NCBI GenBank assembly: GCA_024235935.1
Contig: JACKLL010000002.1
Span: 263,217 to 327,216, forward strand
DNA: 64,000 nucleotides
Reading direction: 5' to 3'
Origin: Rhodoferax sp.
Lineage (GTDB): Bacteria; Pseudomonadota; Gammaproteobacteria; Burkholderiales; Burkholderiaceae_C
Shown piece after piece: positions 16,589 to 23,956 of the stretch (the stretch's first letter is position 1; each line of letters begins with the position of its first letter). Below the pieces are notes generated by a model that saw only the letters and a list, made by a program, of their open reading frames with translations, made no database searches and was not told where the DNA came from. The translations under genes and the position numbers were made by a program.

Positions 16589-18508
16589 TCAGGCGGCGCT
16601 GCCGTGTTCGAGGACAGGCTGCGGCGTGTGCTGGTGGGCTTGTCGCGGGTCCGGCAACACAAGAATGACGGAGCTGCCGCGTCCCGGCACACTGTGGATG
16701 TCCAGCTGTGCGCCGATGCGCTCCGCCCGCTCGCGCATGATGCGCAGTCCGACATGGGTCTCGTCGTGGGCGCCCGGTGCGTCGGAGAACCCACGCCCGT
16801 TGTCACGGATTTCGAAGCGCCATCGGGGCGCCTGCTGGACGTCCAGCCAGACCTTGCTGGCGGTCGCATGCTTGCGCACATTGGACAGGGCCTCCTGCAG
16901 GATGTGCAGCACCTGGACCTGCAGATCCGGGTCCAGCGGCATGCCATGGCCCTCCATCTGCAGGGTGGCCGCAACACCGCTTTGCAGTTCGAACTTGCGC
17001 AGCGTGGTCTCGAGTGCCGGCTCGATGTCTTCGGTATTGGTGCGGGTGCGGAAATGCACCAGCAGTTCGCGCACGTCGGCGTAGCTCTCCCGCACGCCGA
17101 CGTTGATCTCGTCGAGCACCGCCCTGGCCTGCTGCAAGTTGTCGCGTGCCAGCGCATCCTGCATCAGCTGCACCTGAATCTTCAGGAAGGCCAGCGACTG
17201 CGCGATCGAGTCATGCAATTCGCGCGCCAGGAAGCTGCGTTCCTGGGAGACCGCCGCCTCCTTCTGCTGCGCGGCGAGTCGAAACGTCTCCATGGCCGCA
17301 GCCAGGTGCGCGGTCAAGGCCTCCAGCAGCGAGCGGTCCGAATCCGACACGCCGACATGGGCGTGAAAGAACAGGTCGACCTCTCCCATCAGGCGCTCAT
17401 GCAGGCGTATCGGTATGGATACGATGGTCTCGAAGCCGGCCCGGGCGCAGTGCTGCATGCGTCCAGGCGCCATGCTGTGGATCGGAATGACGCGCAGACC
17501 CGGCTGGGCATCGAGCGAGCCACAGTGGCATTCGCCCGCGTGGACGCAGTGCTCGGCCTCGGTCATGTCGATCGGCAGTCCGTCCGAAGCCAGCATCAGG
17601 AAGCGCTCATTGGTTTCGTCCGACCAGCGCAGCGCGACACCGTCCGCCTTGGCAATCGGCCGCAGCCGCTGCACGAAACCGGCCGTGAGCTGCTGCAGGC
17701 TGTTGGCACTGGCAACCAGGCTGGCGACGTTGTAGAGGGCCTCGAGCCGCTCGCGCTTCTCCTGCAGCTCGGCTGTCTTTTCGGCAACCCGGGCCTCCAG
17801 GCTGCGATGGACCGTCTGCACCTGCCGGGCCATGTCGTTGAAGCCGTCGGCCAGCATGCCGAACTCGTCCGTGCTGGAGCTGCTGACGCGTGCCGCCAGG
17901 TCGCCTTGCTGCAGGCGCAGCAGCGCGTTCTTGATCTGACCTACCGGCTCCAGAACGAACAAGTAGCCGGTATAGACCAGCACGGCGGTTCCCACCACGG
18001 CCAATGCCATGGTGAAGAGCTGGGCCAGGTGCAGCAGCGCAGTCCAGCGCGACATATGGAGCTCGATGCCATGCACCATGGCGTCGATACGGTCGACGAA
18101 TGCGGCCGTGTCGGGCTGCAGTCGGTCCAGCGGTGGCGGCGGTGCGGCAATCCAGCGCGCCCGGTATTGCGTCCAGCCTTGCTGTACCGAGACGAACTGC
18201 GCACGCACGGTGTCGTCCCAGGGCATGAACAGCGGACGCTCGGCGTCACCCGTGCGCAGCGTCTCCATGCTCTGGGCGAATTTATCGCCGAGTTCAGCGA
18301 GGCGTTCGGGCTGCCCGGTGCTGATGGCCAGCGACATGCGGTAGGCCTGCATGCGCATGCGCCCGGCCTCGTTGACGGCTGCGGCGCCGCCCTCCAGCTG
18401 CCACGAAACCCACAGCGTCACGGCGACGGTGACCAGCGCCAGCAGCAGGAACGGCGTTGCCACCAGCGTCAGCTTGGCGCCGAGCGTCCAGTGCCGGGCT
18501 TTGTGCAT
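16589..18508 (-). CDS. narX: Nitrate/nitrite sensor histidine kinase NarX
   Basis: This is a 639-residue membrane histidine kinase. Order of domains: TM1 about 12-34, periplasmic nitrate-sensing part whose P-box is visible as NEAGRMRMQAYRMSL near 46-60, TM2 about 165-190, HAMP about 190-240, coiled coil, GAF-like central module with clustered cysteines (HCVHAGECHCGS near 328-340 and MQHCARAGF), HisKA_3 with the phospho-accepting His in LARELHDSIAQSLAFLK near 430, and a C-terminal ATPase domain (DNGRGF, VGLRIMRERAERI). These match the NarX/NarQ family. The thiolase gene lies 55 bases upstream on the same strand, so co-transcription is possible. Confidence 0.94.
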   Translation of the reverse strand: MHKARHWTLGAKLTLVATPFLLLALVTVAVTLWVSWQLEGGAAAVNEAGRMRMQAYRMSLAISTGQPERLAELGDKFAQSMETLRTGDAERPLFMPWDDTVRAQFVSVQQGWTQYRARWIAAPPPPLDRLQPDTAAFVDRIDAMVHGIELHMSRWTALLHLAQLFTMALAVVGTAVLVYTGYLFVLEPVGQIKNALLRLQQGDLAARVSSSSTDEFGMLADGFNDMARQVQTVHRSLEARVAEKTAELQEKRERLEALYNVASLVASANSLQQLTAGFVQRLRPIAKADGVALRWSDETNERFLMLASDGLPIDMTEAEHCVHAGECHCGSLDAQPGLRVIPIHSMAPGRMQHCARAGFETIVSIPIRLHERLMGEVDLFFHAHVGVSDSDRSLLEALTAHLAAAMETFRLAAQQKEAAVSQERSFLARELHDSIAQSLAFLKIQVQLMQDALARDNLQQARAVLDEINVGVRESYADVRELLVHFRTRTNTEDIEPALETTLRKFELQSGVAATLQMEGHGMPLDPDLQVQVLHILQEALSNVRKHATASKVWLDVQQAPRWRFEIRDNGRGFSDAPGAHDETHVGLRIMRERAERIGAQLDIHSVPGRGSSVILVLPDPRQAHQHTPQPVLEHGSAA

Positions 18509-18563
18509 GGGCTGTCCGTTCTCGCCAGTACGCGCGCGCCGGCAATGACGGGCAGGTGGCCGC

Positions 18564-19748
18564 TCAGACCCGTTCGAAGATGGCGGCGATGCCCTGGCCC
18601 CCGCCGATGCACATGGTCACCAGCGCGTAGCGACCGCCGATGCGCTGCAACTCGTACAAGGCCTTGACCGTGATCAGCGCGCCCGTGGCTCCGATCGGGT
18701 GCCCCAGCGAGATGCCGGAACCGTTCGGGTTGACCTTGGCCGGGTCGAGACCGAGGTCGCGTGTGACCGCACAGGCCTGGGCCGCAAAGGCCTCGTTGGC
18801 TTCGATGACATCCAGATCCTTGATGCTCAGCCCTGCCTTCTGCAGGGCCTTCTGCGTGGCGGGTACCGGGCCGATGCCCATGTATTTCGGATCGACGCCT
18901 GCATGCGCGTAGGCGACCAGCCGCGCCATCGGCTTGCAGCCGCGCTGCTGTGCAGTCTGGCTGTCCATCAGCAGCACGGCGGCCGCGGCGTCGTTGATGC
19001 CCGATGCATTGCCGGCGGTGACGGTGCCGCTTTCCTTCAGGAAGGCGGGCTTGAGCTTGGCCATGTCGGCCAGGGTGCAAGCGCTGCGAAAGTGCTCGTC
19101 GGTGTCGAACACCACGTCGCCCTTGCGTGTCTTCTGCACGATCGGCAGGATCTGTTCCTTGAAATAGCCGGCCTTGGTCGCGCGCTCGGCACGGTTATGG
19201 CTCTCGACGGCCAGCGTGTCCTGGTCTTCGCGGGTGATGCTCATCTTGGCCGCGATGTTCTCGGCCGTCACGCCCATGTGGATGTTGTGGAACGGGTCGT
19301 GCAAGGCGCCGATCATCATGTCGATCATCTTGAAGTCGCCCATGCGATTGCCCCAGCGGCTGCTCAGGCTGGCATAGGGCGCGCGGCTCATGTTCTCGGC
19401 GCCACCACCGATGGCGATGTCGGTGTCGCCCAGCGCGATGGCCTGCGCCGCCGACACGATGGCCTGCAGGCCGGATCCGCACAGGCGATTGACGTTGAAT
19501 GCCGGTGTGCCCTGGCCGCAACCGCCTTGCAGGGCAGCGACCCGTGACAGGTACATGTCGCGCGGTTCGGTATTGACCACATGGCCGAACACCACATGGC
19601 CGACGTCGTCGCCCGAGGTTTGGGCACGCGCCAGCACCTCGCGCACGACGGATGCGCCCAGATCGCACGGCGGCACATCCTTGAGGGCCCCCCCGAAGGT
19701 TCCGATGGCGGTGCGGACCGCGCTGACGACGACGACTTCTCGGCTCAT
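18564..19748 (-). CDS. Acetyl-CoA C-acyltransferase (thiolase)
   Basis: This is a 394-residue cytoplasmic thiolase that condenses or cleaves acyl-CoA with CoA, in beta-oxidation or in acetoacetyl-CoA formation. The nucleophilic Cys is in NRLCGSGLQAI near residue 88, the catalytic His in GHPIGATGA near 350, and the second Cys in MCIGGGQG near 380. The protein begins MSREVVVVSAVRTAIGTFGG with AGGAGA upstream of the ATG. It is closest in appearance to BktB/PhaA-like thiolases; chain-length preference cannot be read. Odd point: it sits just upstream of narXL on the same strand behind an FNR-like box. Confidence 0.94.
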   Translation of the reverse strand: MSREVVVVSAVRTAIGTFGGALKDVPPCDLGASVVREVLARAQTSGDDVGHVVFGHVVNTEPRDMYLSRVAALQGGCGQGTPAFNVNRLCGSGLQAIVSAAQAIALGDTDIAIGGGAENMSRAPYASLSSRWGNRMGDFKMIDMMIGALHDPFHNIHMGVTAENIAAKMSITREDQDTLAVESHNRAERATKAGYFKEQILPIVQKTRKGDVVFDTDEHFRSACTLADMAKLKPAFLKESGTVTAGNASGINDAAAAVLLMDSQTAQQRGCKPMARLVAYAHAGVDPKYMGIGPVPATQKALQKAGLSIKDLDVIEANEAFAAQACAVTRDLGLDPAKVNPNGSGISLGHPIGATGALITVKALYELQRIGGRYALVTMCIGGGQGIAAIFERV

Positions 19749-19822
19749 GGCAAATTCTCCTGGTCAGATGGATATCGCCCTCCAGTGTGCCGCATCGCGG
19801 GCGAGTCCGGGTACTGATTGCC

Positions 19823-19836
19823 TTGACCCAGATCAA
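19823..19836. promoter_or_regulatory. FNR/Anr-like box upstream of the thiolase-narXL genes
   Basis: TTGACCCAGATCAA matches TTGAT-N4-ATCAA at nine of ten positions, the best such match in the window. It is about 81 bases (centre to ATG) upstream of the thiolase gene. Class II activation would give a start near 19788 and a leader of about 40 bases. The remaining bases between 19749 and 19879 show nothing else I recognise. Confidence 0.55.
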
Positions 19837-19879
19837 ACCGTGTCCGGTCGGCGACTGCACCACCGCTTTCAGGCGGGCC

Positions 19880-20512
19880 TCAGGTGGCCACAACGATGCC
19901 GAATTTGGCCCGCAGGCCACCTTCGGCGGCCTCGAAAGGCACGGTGACAGCGTCGCGGTCCCGCGGATCGCGCAGCTGGCGCCAAAGAAAGTCGCGGCTG
20001 TTGTGTGGATCATCCTGCACATACAACTGGGTCGTCAGCAGGTCGCGGCTCCCCAGTCGCACCTTGACATGGATGTGGGGTGTCCGGCTGCTGTACGCCA
20101 CCGGGCGGATGGTACGAAAGGCATAGCGACCGTCGGCACCGACGACCTGTTTGCCGAACCCCTGGAATGCCGGGTCGGCCCGGGCGCCGTCACCCGGATG
20201 GTGGTAGTGGCCCGCAGCATCGCATTGCCAGATTTCGACCTGCGCCCCTGCCAGTGGCTGGCCGCGCGTGTCGGTGATGCTTCCTTCGACCCGGCAGGGC
20301 TGGCCCTGGCCATACGCCTGTGCGCCATTGCGCAGCAGGTCTGCGTCGTTGTCTGCAGGAAGTGTCACCGGATAGAACGGGCCTTCGGTCTGGCGCGGCG
20401 TGGGTCGCAGGCCTCCCTGCGCACGCGCCTGCGTCCAGACAAAAGGCATCGCCATTGCGGCAGCGGCCAACAGTCGCCGTCGGGTGGGTGCGTGGACAGG
20501 GGCATCGGGCAT
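19880..20512 (-). CDS. Intradiol ring-cleavage dioxygenase-like protein with Tat-type signal
   Basis: The mature part belongs to the protocatechuate/catechol intradiol dioxygenase family, which cleave the bond between two ring hydroxyls with Fe(III). Ligand-type residues are seen: Tyr in TEGPFYPV near residue 48, Tyr in GHYHHPGD, and the Tyr-His-His set in AYSSRTPHIHVKV near residue 145. The N-terminus PTRRRLLAAAAMAMPFVWTQARAQ resembles a twin-arginine signal, so the protein is probably exported, unlike classical catabolic dioxygenases. I start at the ATG at 20512 because GGAG stands upstream of it at suitable distance; a start at 20632 would add 40 residues before the signal. It stands alone, with no other ring-cleavage genes beside it. 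Confidence 0.87.
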   Translation of the reverse strand: MPDAPVHAPTRRRLLAAAAMAMPFVWTQARAQGGLRPTPRQTEGPFYPVTLPADNDADLLRNGAQAYGQGQPCRVEGSITDTRGQPLAGAQVEIWQCDAAGHYHHPGDGARADPAFQGFGKQVVGADGRYAFRTIRPVAYSSRTPHIHVKVRLGSRDLLTTQLYVQDDPHNSRDFLWRQLRDPRDRDAVTVPFEAAEGGLRAKFGIVVAT

Positions 20513-20614
20513 GGGGGACTCCAGGTTGAGGCTATACCGGTCGGAGGCGTGGGCACGAAGAGTAGTTCCCTTGTCTGCGCCTGCCTGTGGCGATGGCAGC
20601 GACATCACCGGCCG

Positions 20615-20650
20615 CGAAACAAAACGAAACATGGCGAAACCCGCGTGAAA
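20615..20650 (+). promoter_or_regulatory. Phased GAAA direct repeats upstream of the Spy-like/two-component operon
   Basis: Three copies of CGAAAC start at 20615, 20625 and 20635, exactly 10 bases apart, and a fourth GAAA follows at 20647. Direct repeats phased by one helical turn are typical binding sites of OmpR-family regulators such as CpxR. The block lies about 65-100 bases before the Spy-like gene, whose operon encodes such a regulator, so autoregulation is plausible. Confidence 0.45.
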
Positions 20651-20713
20651 GGACGCTGCCGCTCTTGCCGATCACCATCGACGCATGTTCAACCCAAACG
20701 GAAAGTACGCACC

Positions 20714-21178
20714 ATGAAGACCTGGATCAAACGCAGTCTAATCGGCATTTTCGGCGCCGGCATCGTATTGGGCGGGCTCAGCGCCTGCGGTGATCGCCAC
20801 GAGCGCCATGGCATGGACGGTGCCTACGCGATGAAGATGCAGCAGAAGTTCGTCGAGAAAGTGTCGAAGGAGCTTGCGTTGACCGACGCACAGAAGCAGC
20901 AACTGGTGCGCGTTGGCGAACGCATTCAGGAGCAGCGGCTGGCCCTGGTCGGCAGCACGAAGGATCCGCGTGCCGAACTTCAGGCACTGGTCTCCGGGCC
21001 GCAGTTCGATCGCGCGCGCGCCTTGGCGATTGTCGAGGAGAAGACGCAGGCCATTCGCGGCAAGAGCCCCGAGGTGATTGCCGCGACCGCCGACTTCTAT
21101 GACAGCCTGGACCCGGCGCAGCAGCAGAAGCTGCGCGAACGCCTGCAAAAGCGCCATCGCTGGTTCGGGAACGACTGA
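20714..21178 (+). CDS. Spy/CpxP-like periplasmic (lipo)protein
   Basis: This is a 154-residue exported protein. The N-terminus has basic residues, a hydrophobic stretch and a lipobox-like LGGLSAC near residue 25, so it may be a lipoprotein. The mature part is charged and helical, with segments such as SKELALTDAQKQQLVRVGERI and DSLDPAQQQKLRERLQKRH at the C-terminus. These resemble the LTxxQ repeats of Spy/CpxP chaperones, which bind misfolded proteins or restrain a sensor kinase. It lies directly upstream of a response regulator and kinase pair, the usual arrangement for this family. The start ATG at 20714 follows a short leader with no strong ribosome site. Confidence 0.8.
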   Translation: MKTWIKRSLIGIFGAGIVLGGLSACGDRHERHGMDGAYAMKMQQKFVEKVSKELALTDAQKQQLVRVGERIQEQRLALVGSTKDPRAELQALVSGPQFDRARALAIVEEKTQAIRGKSPEVIAATADFYDSLDPAQQQKLRERLQKRHRWFGND

Positions 21179-21204
21179 TGGCTTCGGCGGTGGGACAATG
21201 CGCC

Positions 21205-21876
21205 ATGCCGAGGATCCTGCTGATCGACGATGACGCCCAGCTCGGCCCGCCACTGGCCGAATACTTCCGCCGCTTCGAGCTCGACCTGCAGCTCGCGGGT
21301 CGACCCAGCGAGGGCCTGGCGAAGCTGCGCAGCACCCATTTCGACGCTGCCATCCTGGACGTGATGCTGCCCGAGATGGACGGTTTCGCCCTGTGCCGGC
21401 TGATCCGCAAGAGCAGCGACATTCCGATCATCATGCTCACCGCGCGCGGCGAGGTGACCGACCGCGTGGTCGGGCTGGAACTGGGCGCCGACGACTATTT
21501 GCCCAAGCCTTTCGAGCCGCGCGAACTGGTGGCCCGTCTGCAGACCGTGTTGCGGCGCCAGCGGGTGGCCGTCAGCAGCCAACGGCTGCAGTTTGACGGA
21601 CTGGATATTGATCTTGACACCCATACGGTGAGTCGCCAGGGCGAAGTCGTATCGCTGACCGGTACCGAGTTTGCGCTGCTGGCCCTGCTGGCGCGCGAAC
21701 CGGGCAAGGTCTTTGCACGCGACGATATTCTCAATCACCTGCGTGGACATGATGCCGAGCTTTTCTCGCGCGCAGTGGACATCCTGGTCAGCCGCCTGCG
21801 CAAGAAGCTGGAGCCGCTGGATTGCATCCGAACCGTGCGCAACGCCGGTTATGCCTTGGCGCTGGCCCGTGTCTGA
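21205..21876 (+). CDS. OmpR-family response regulator
   Basis: This is a DNA-binding response regulator of about 223 residues. The receiver domain starts MPRILLIDDDAQLG, has the phospho-acceptor Asp in AAILDVMLPEMDGF near residue 51 and the conserved Lys in DDYLPKPFEPREL near 103. The C-terminal winged helix shows LTGTEFALLALLAREPGKVF and VDILVSRLRKKLEP. I use the ATG at 21205 because the receiver motif begins right there; an ATG at 21178 that overlaps the stop of the Spy-like gene would add nine residues. It overlaps the kinase gene by eight bases. With the upstream gene it resembles a Cpx-type envelope stress system, which is an inference. Confidence 0.9.
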   Translation: MPRILLIDDDAQLGPPLAEYFRRFELDLQLAGRPSEGLAKLRSTHFDAAILDVMLPEMDGFALCRLIRKSSDIPIIMLTARGEVTDRVVGLELGADDYLPKPFEPRELVARLQTVLRRQRVAVSSQRLQFDGLDIDLDTHTVSRQGEVVSLTGTEFALLALLAREPGKVFARDDILNHLRGHDAELFSRAVDILVSRLRKKLEPLDCIRTVRNAGYALALARV

Positions 21877-23188
21877 GCGCACGCACGTGGGCTGGCATCG
21901 GCGGGCGCATTCGGCGCTTCGGCATTCGCTGCGGCTCAAGCTGATCGTCGTGTTCCTGTTGCTGGCGCTGGGCCTGTCGGTGATTTTCCTGGGCGGCATG
22001 CAGCGTGCGATCGGCGCAGGCTGGCGCCTGGCGGTTCAACCGCTGGTGGCGGACTATGTTGACCGGCTGGTGGCCGACATCGGCTCCCCGCCAAGCGTGG
22101 CGCGTGCACGCGCCCTCACGGAGCGTCTGCCGATCTCGGTGCAGATCCAGGGGCCGGTCGTGCAATGGCGCTCGCACGACGAGACCGACGCACGCGGGTG
22201 GATGCACGATGACCCAGCCTGGCGCGACGATGTGCCGCGCCTTTTCGACCGTGACACGGCCGATGGGCATCGGATCCGGTTCGGCATGGGTGATCTTCCC
22301 TGGGAGCGCCAGCCCCGCCTGGTGGGCTGGTTCACGGTGCTGATGCTGCTGGTGGTGGTGGCACTGGCGTATGCCTATCTGCGCCGCCTGTTGCGCCCGC
22401 TGGACGACATCCGCGGTGGCGTCCAGCGGTACGGCAAGGGTGAATTCGACCGCGCCATAGCGGTACGCCGTCAGGATGAACTGGGCGACCTGGCGCAGCA
22501 GATCAACACCATGGCGCACGATCTGCAGCAGATGCTCGACGGAAAACGTGCCCTGCTGCTGGCCATCAGCCACGAATTGCGCTCGCCGCTCACACGGGCC
22601 CGCATCAATGCCGAACTGTTGCCCGAGTCGGGCGACGCATTGGCCAGCCGCAATGCCTTGTTGCGCGACCTGGCGGAAATGCGCGACCTGATCAATGACC
22701 TGCTCGAAGGCGAGCGGCTGTCGGGCAGCCATGTCGCGCTGCACCGGGAGCCCACCGACCTGTGTGCGCTGGTGCAAGGTCTCGTCCAGGAGCGGGCGCT
22801 GGCGGAAGCGGTGACGCTGGAGTTGCCGCAGGGCTTGCCGGCAATCGGCGTCGATGCGACGCGGGTAAGGCTGGCGGTACGCAATCTGCTCGACAACGCG
22901 GTACGCCATGGCGCAGCAGCGACGCTGCCACGGGTCTCTGTGCGCCGCGACGGCCAATGTCTGCAGGTGATCGTGCGCGACCACGGACCGGGGGTGGACC
23001 CGGCCCACCTGGCCCATCTGGGCGAGGCCTTCTACCGCACCGATATCGCCCGTCAGCGGGTCACGGGCGGCGTGGGACTGGGTCTGCATCTGGCCCGGCT
23101 GGTGGCCAAGGCCCATGGTGGGAGCCTGACTTTCCGCAATGCAGCGCCAGGGCTGGAGGCCATCCTGGTGTTGCCAATGCAAGCCTGA
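21869..23188 (+). CDS. Sensor histidine kinase (CpxA/EnvZ-like)
   Basis: This is an inner-membrane kinase of about 439 residues. A first helix LKLIVVFLLLALGLSVIFLG lies near residues 20-40. A periplasmic loop of roughly 100 residues, a second helix (FTVLMLLVVVALAYAYL), HAMP, and HisKA with His in AISHELRSPLTRAR follow. The ATPase domain shows RNLLDNAVRHG, DHGPGVD and GVGLGLHLARL. I place the start at the GTG at 21869, overlapping the regulator by eight bases; an in-frame ATG at 21851 is possible. Neither has a strong ribosome site, so translation is probably coupled. The signal sensed is not visible. Confidence 0.88.
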   Translation: MSERTHVGWHRRAHSALRHSLRLKLIVVFLLLALGLSVIFLGGMQRAIGAGWRLAVQPLVADYVDRLVADIGSPPSVARARALTERLPISVQIQGPVVQWRSHDETDARGWMHDDPAWRDDVPRLFDRDTADGHRIRFGMGDLPWERQPRLVGWFTVLMLLVVVALAYAYLRRLLRPLDDIRGGVQRYGKGEFDRAIAVRRQDELGDLAQQINTMAHDLQQMLDGKRALLLAISHELRSPLTRARINAELLPESGDALASRNALLRDLAEMRDLINDLLEGERLSGSHVALHREPTDLCALVQGLVQERALAEAVTLELPQGLPAIGVDATRVRLAVRNLLDNAVRHGAAATLPRVSVRRDGQCLQVIVRDHGPGVDPAHLAHLGEAFYRTDIARQRVTGGVGLGLHLARLVAKAHGGSLTFRNAAPGLEAILVLPMQA

Positions 23189-23213
23189 GCGACCGGCGGG
23201 TCGTCATGATGCG

Positions 23214-23909
23214 TCAGAAGTCCGGCGCACTCGTGAACGCCATCGGTTCGCCACTTACCGGGTGGCGCAGCGTGAGGCTGCTGGCATGCAGCATCAGGCG
23301 CGCAGCAGCAAGCCGGGCGTCGTCCGTGGCGTTCCCATACAGCGTGTCCCCGACGATGGGGTGGCCAATGGCAAGCAGGTGCACCCGCAACTGGTGGGAG
23401 CGCCCGGTGACCGGTTCGAGTTCGAGCCGGCACACCGGCAGCCCTGTTTGCACCAGCGGATGCTGCAGGGGGCTATGCGGATCGTCGCTGAAGCACCGCC
23501 AGCGCGTCAGGCTGGCTTTGCCGCCGGCATCGATGATGCGCAGCGGGCGGTTCGGCCAGTCGACCGCGATCGGCAGGTCGATGGCTTGCCAACTGCCTTG
23601 CGCGGCCTCCATGCTGCCGTGGACCAGTGCCTGGTAGCGTTTGTGCACGTCGCGGTTGGCAAATGCACGGTTGAGCGCGGACAGCGCCTGCGCGCCACGT
23701 GCCATCAGCATCAGCCCGGAGGTTGCCATGTCCAGCCGGTGCACGACCCGCGCATCCGGGTACTGCTGCTGCACGCGTGCGCTCAGGCAGTCCTGCTTGT
23801 CCGGCCCGCGACCGGGCACGCTGAGCAGTCCCGCAGGCTTCTCCAGCACCAGCAGCGCCGCATCCGCATACCGAACGGTGATTGGCAAGTCAGTATGGCC
23901 CGGTCGCAC
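23214..23909 (-). CDS. RluA-family pseudouridine synthase
   Basis: This enzyme isomerises uridine to pseudouridine in rRNA or tRNA. The catalytic Asp is in VVHRLDMATSGLMLMAR, and further family motifs are LLVLEKPAGLLSVPGRG, LEPVTGRSHQLRVHLLAIGHPIVGD and RLMLHASSLTLRHP. It lacks an N-terminal S4 domain and has about 230 residues, so it resembles RluA more than RluC/D. The start is uncertain: I use a GTG at 23909 just before the domain; an ATG at 24002 would overlap the next gene by 46 bases and add 31 residues that do not look like the family. It is convergent with the kinase gene at 23188. Confidence 0.88.
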   Translation of the reverse strand: MRPGHTDLPITVRYADAALLVLEKPAGLLSVPGRGPDKQDCLSARVQQQYPDARVVHRLDMATSGLMLMARGAQALSALNRAFANRDVHKRYQALVHGSMEAAQGSWQAIDLPIAVDWPNRPLRIIDAGGKASLTRWRCFSDDPHSPLQHPLVQTGLPVCRLELEPVTGRSHQLRVHLLAIGHPIVGDTLYGNATDDARLAAARLMLHASSLTLRHPVSGEPMAFTSAPDF

Positions 23910-23956
23910 CGAAGGGACTGATGGCCCCCTCGGGAAGCAGCGAACGCAGCCCCATC

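Noticed and set aside
15883..17157. A 424-residue frame fusing an unknown N-terminus to NarL
   Set aside because: The first 190 residues are an alternative frame of narX; NarL begins at 16578 with its receiver domain.
19787..21178. A long frame that would join an N-terminal extension to the Spy-like protein
   Set aside because: The extension is antisense to the intradiol dioxygenase gene and the real start with a signal peptide is at 20714.
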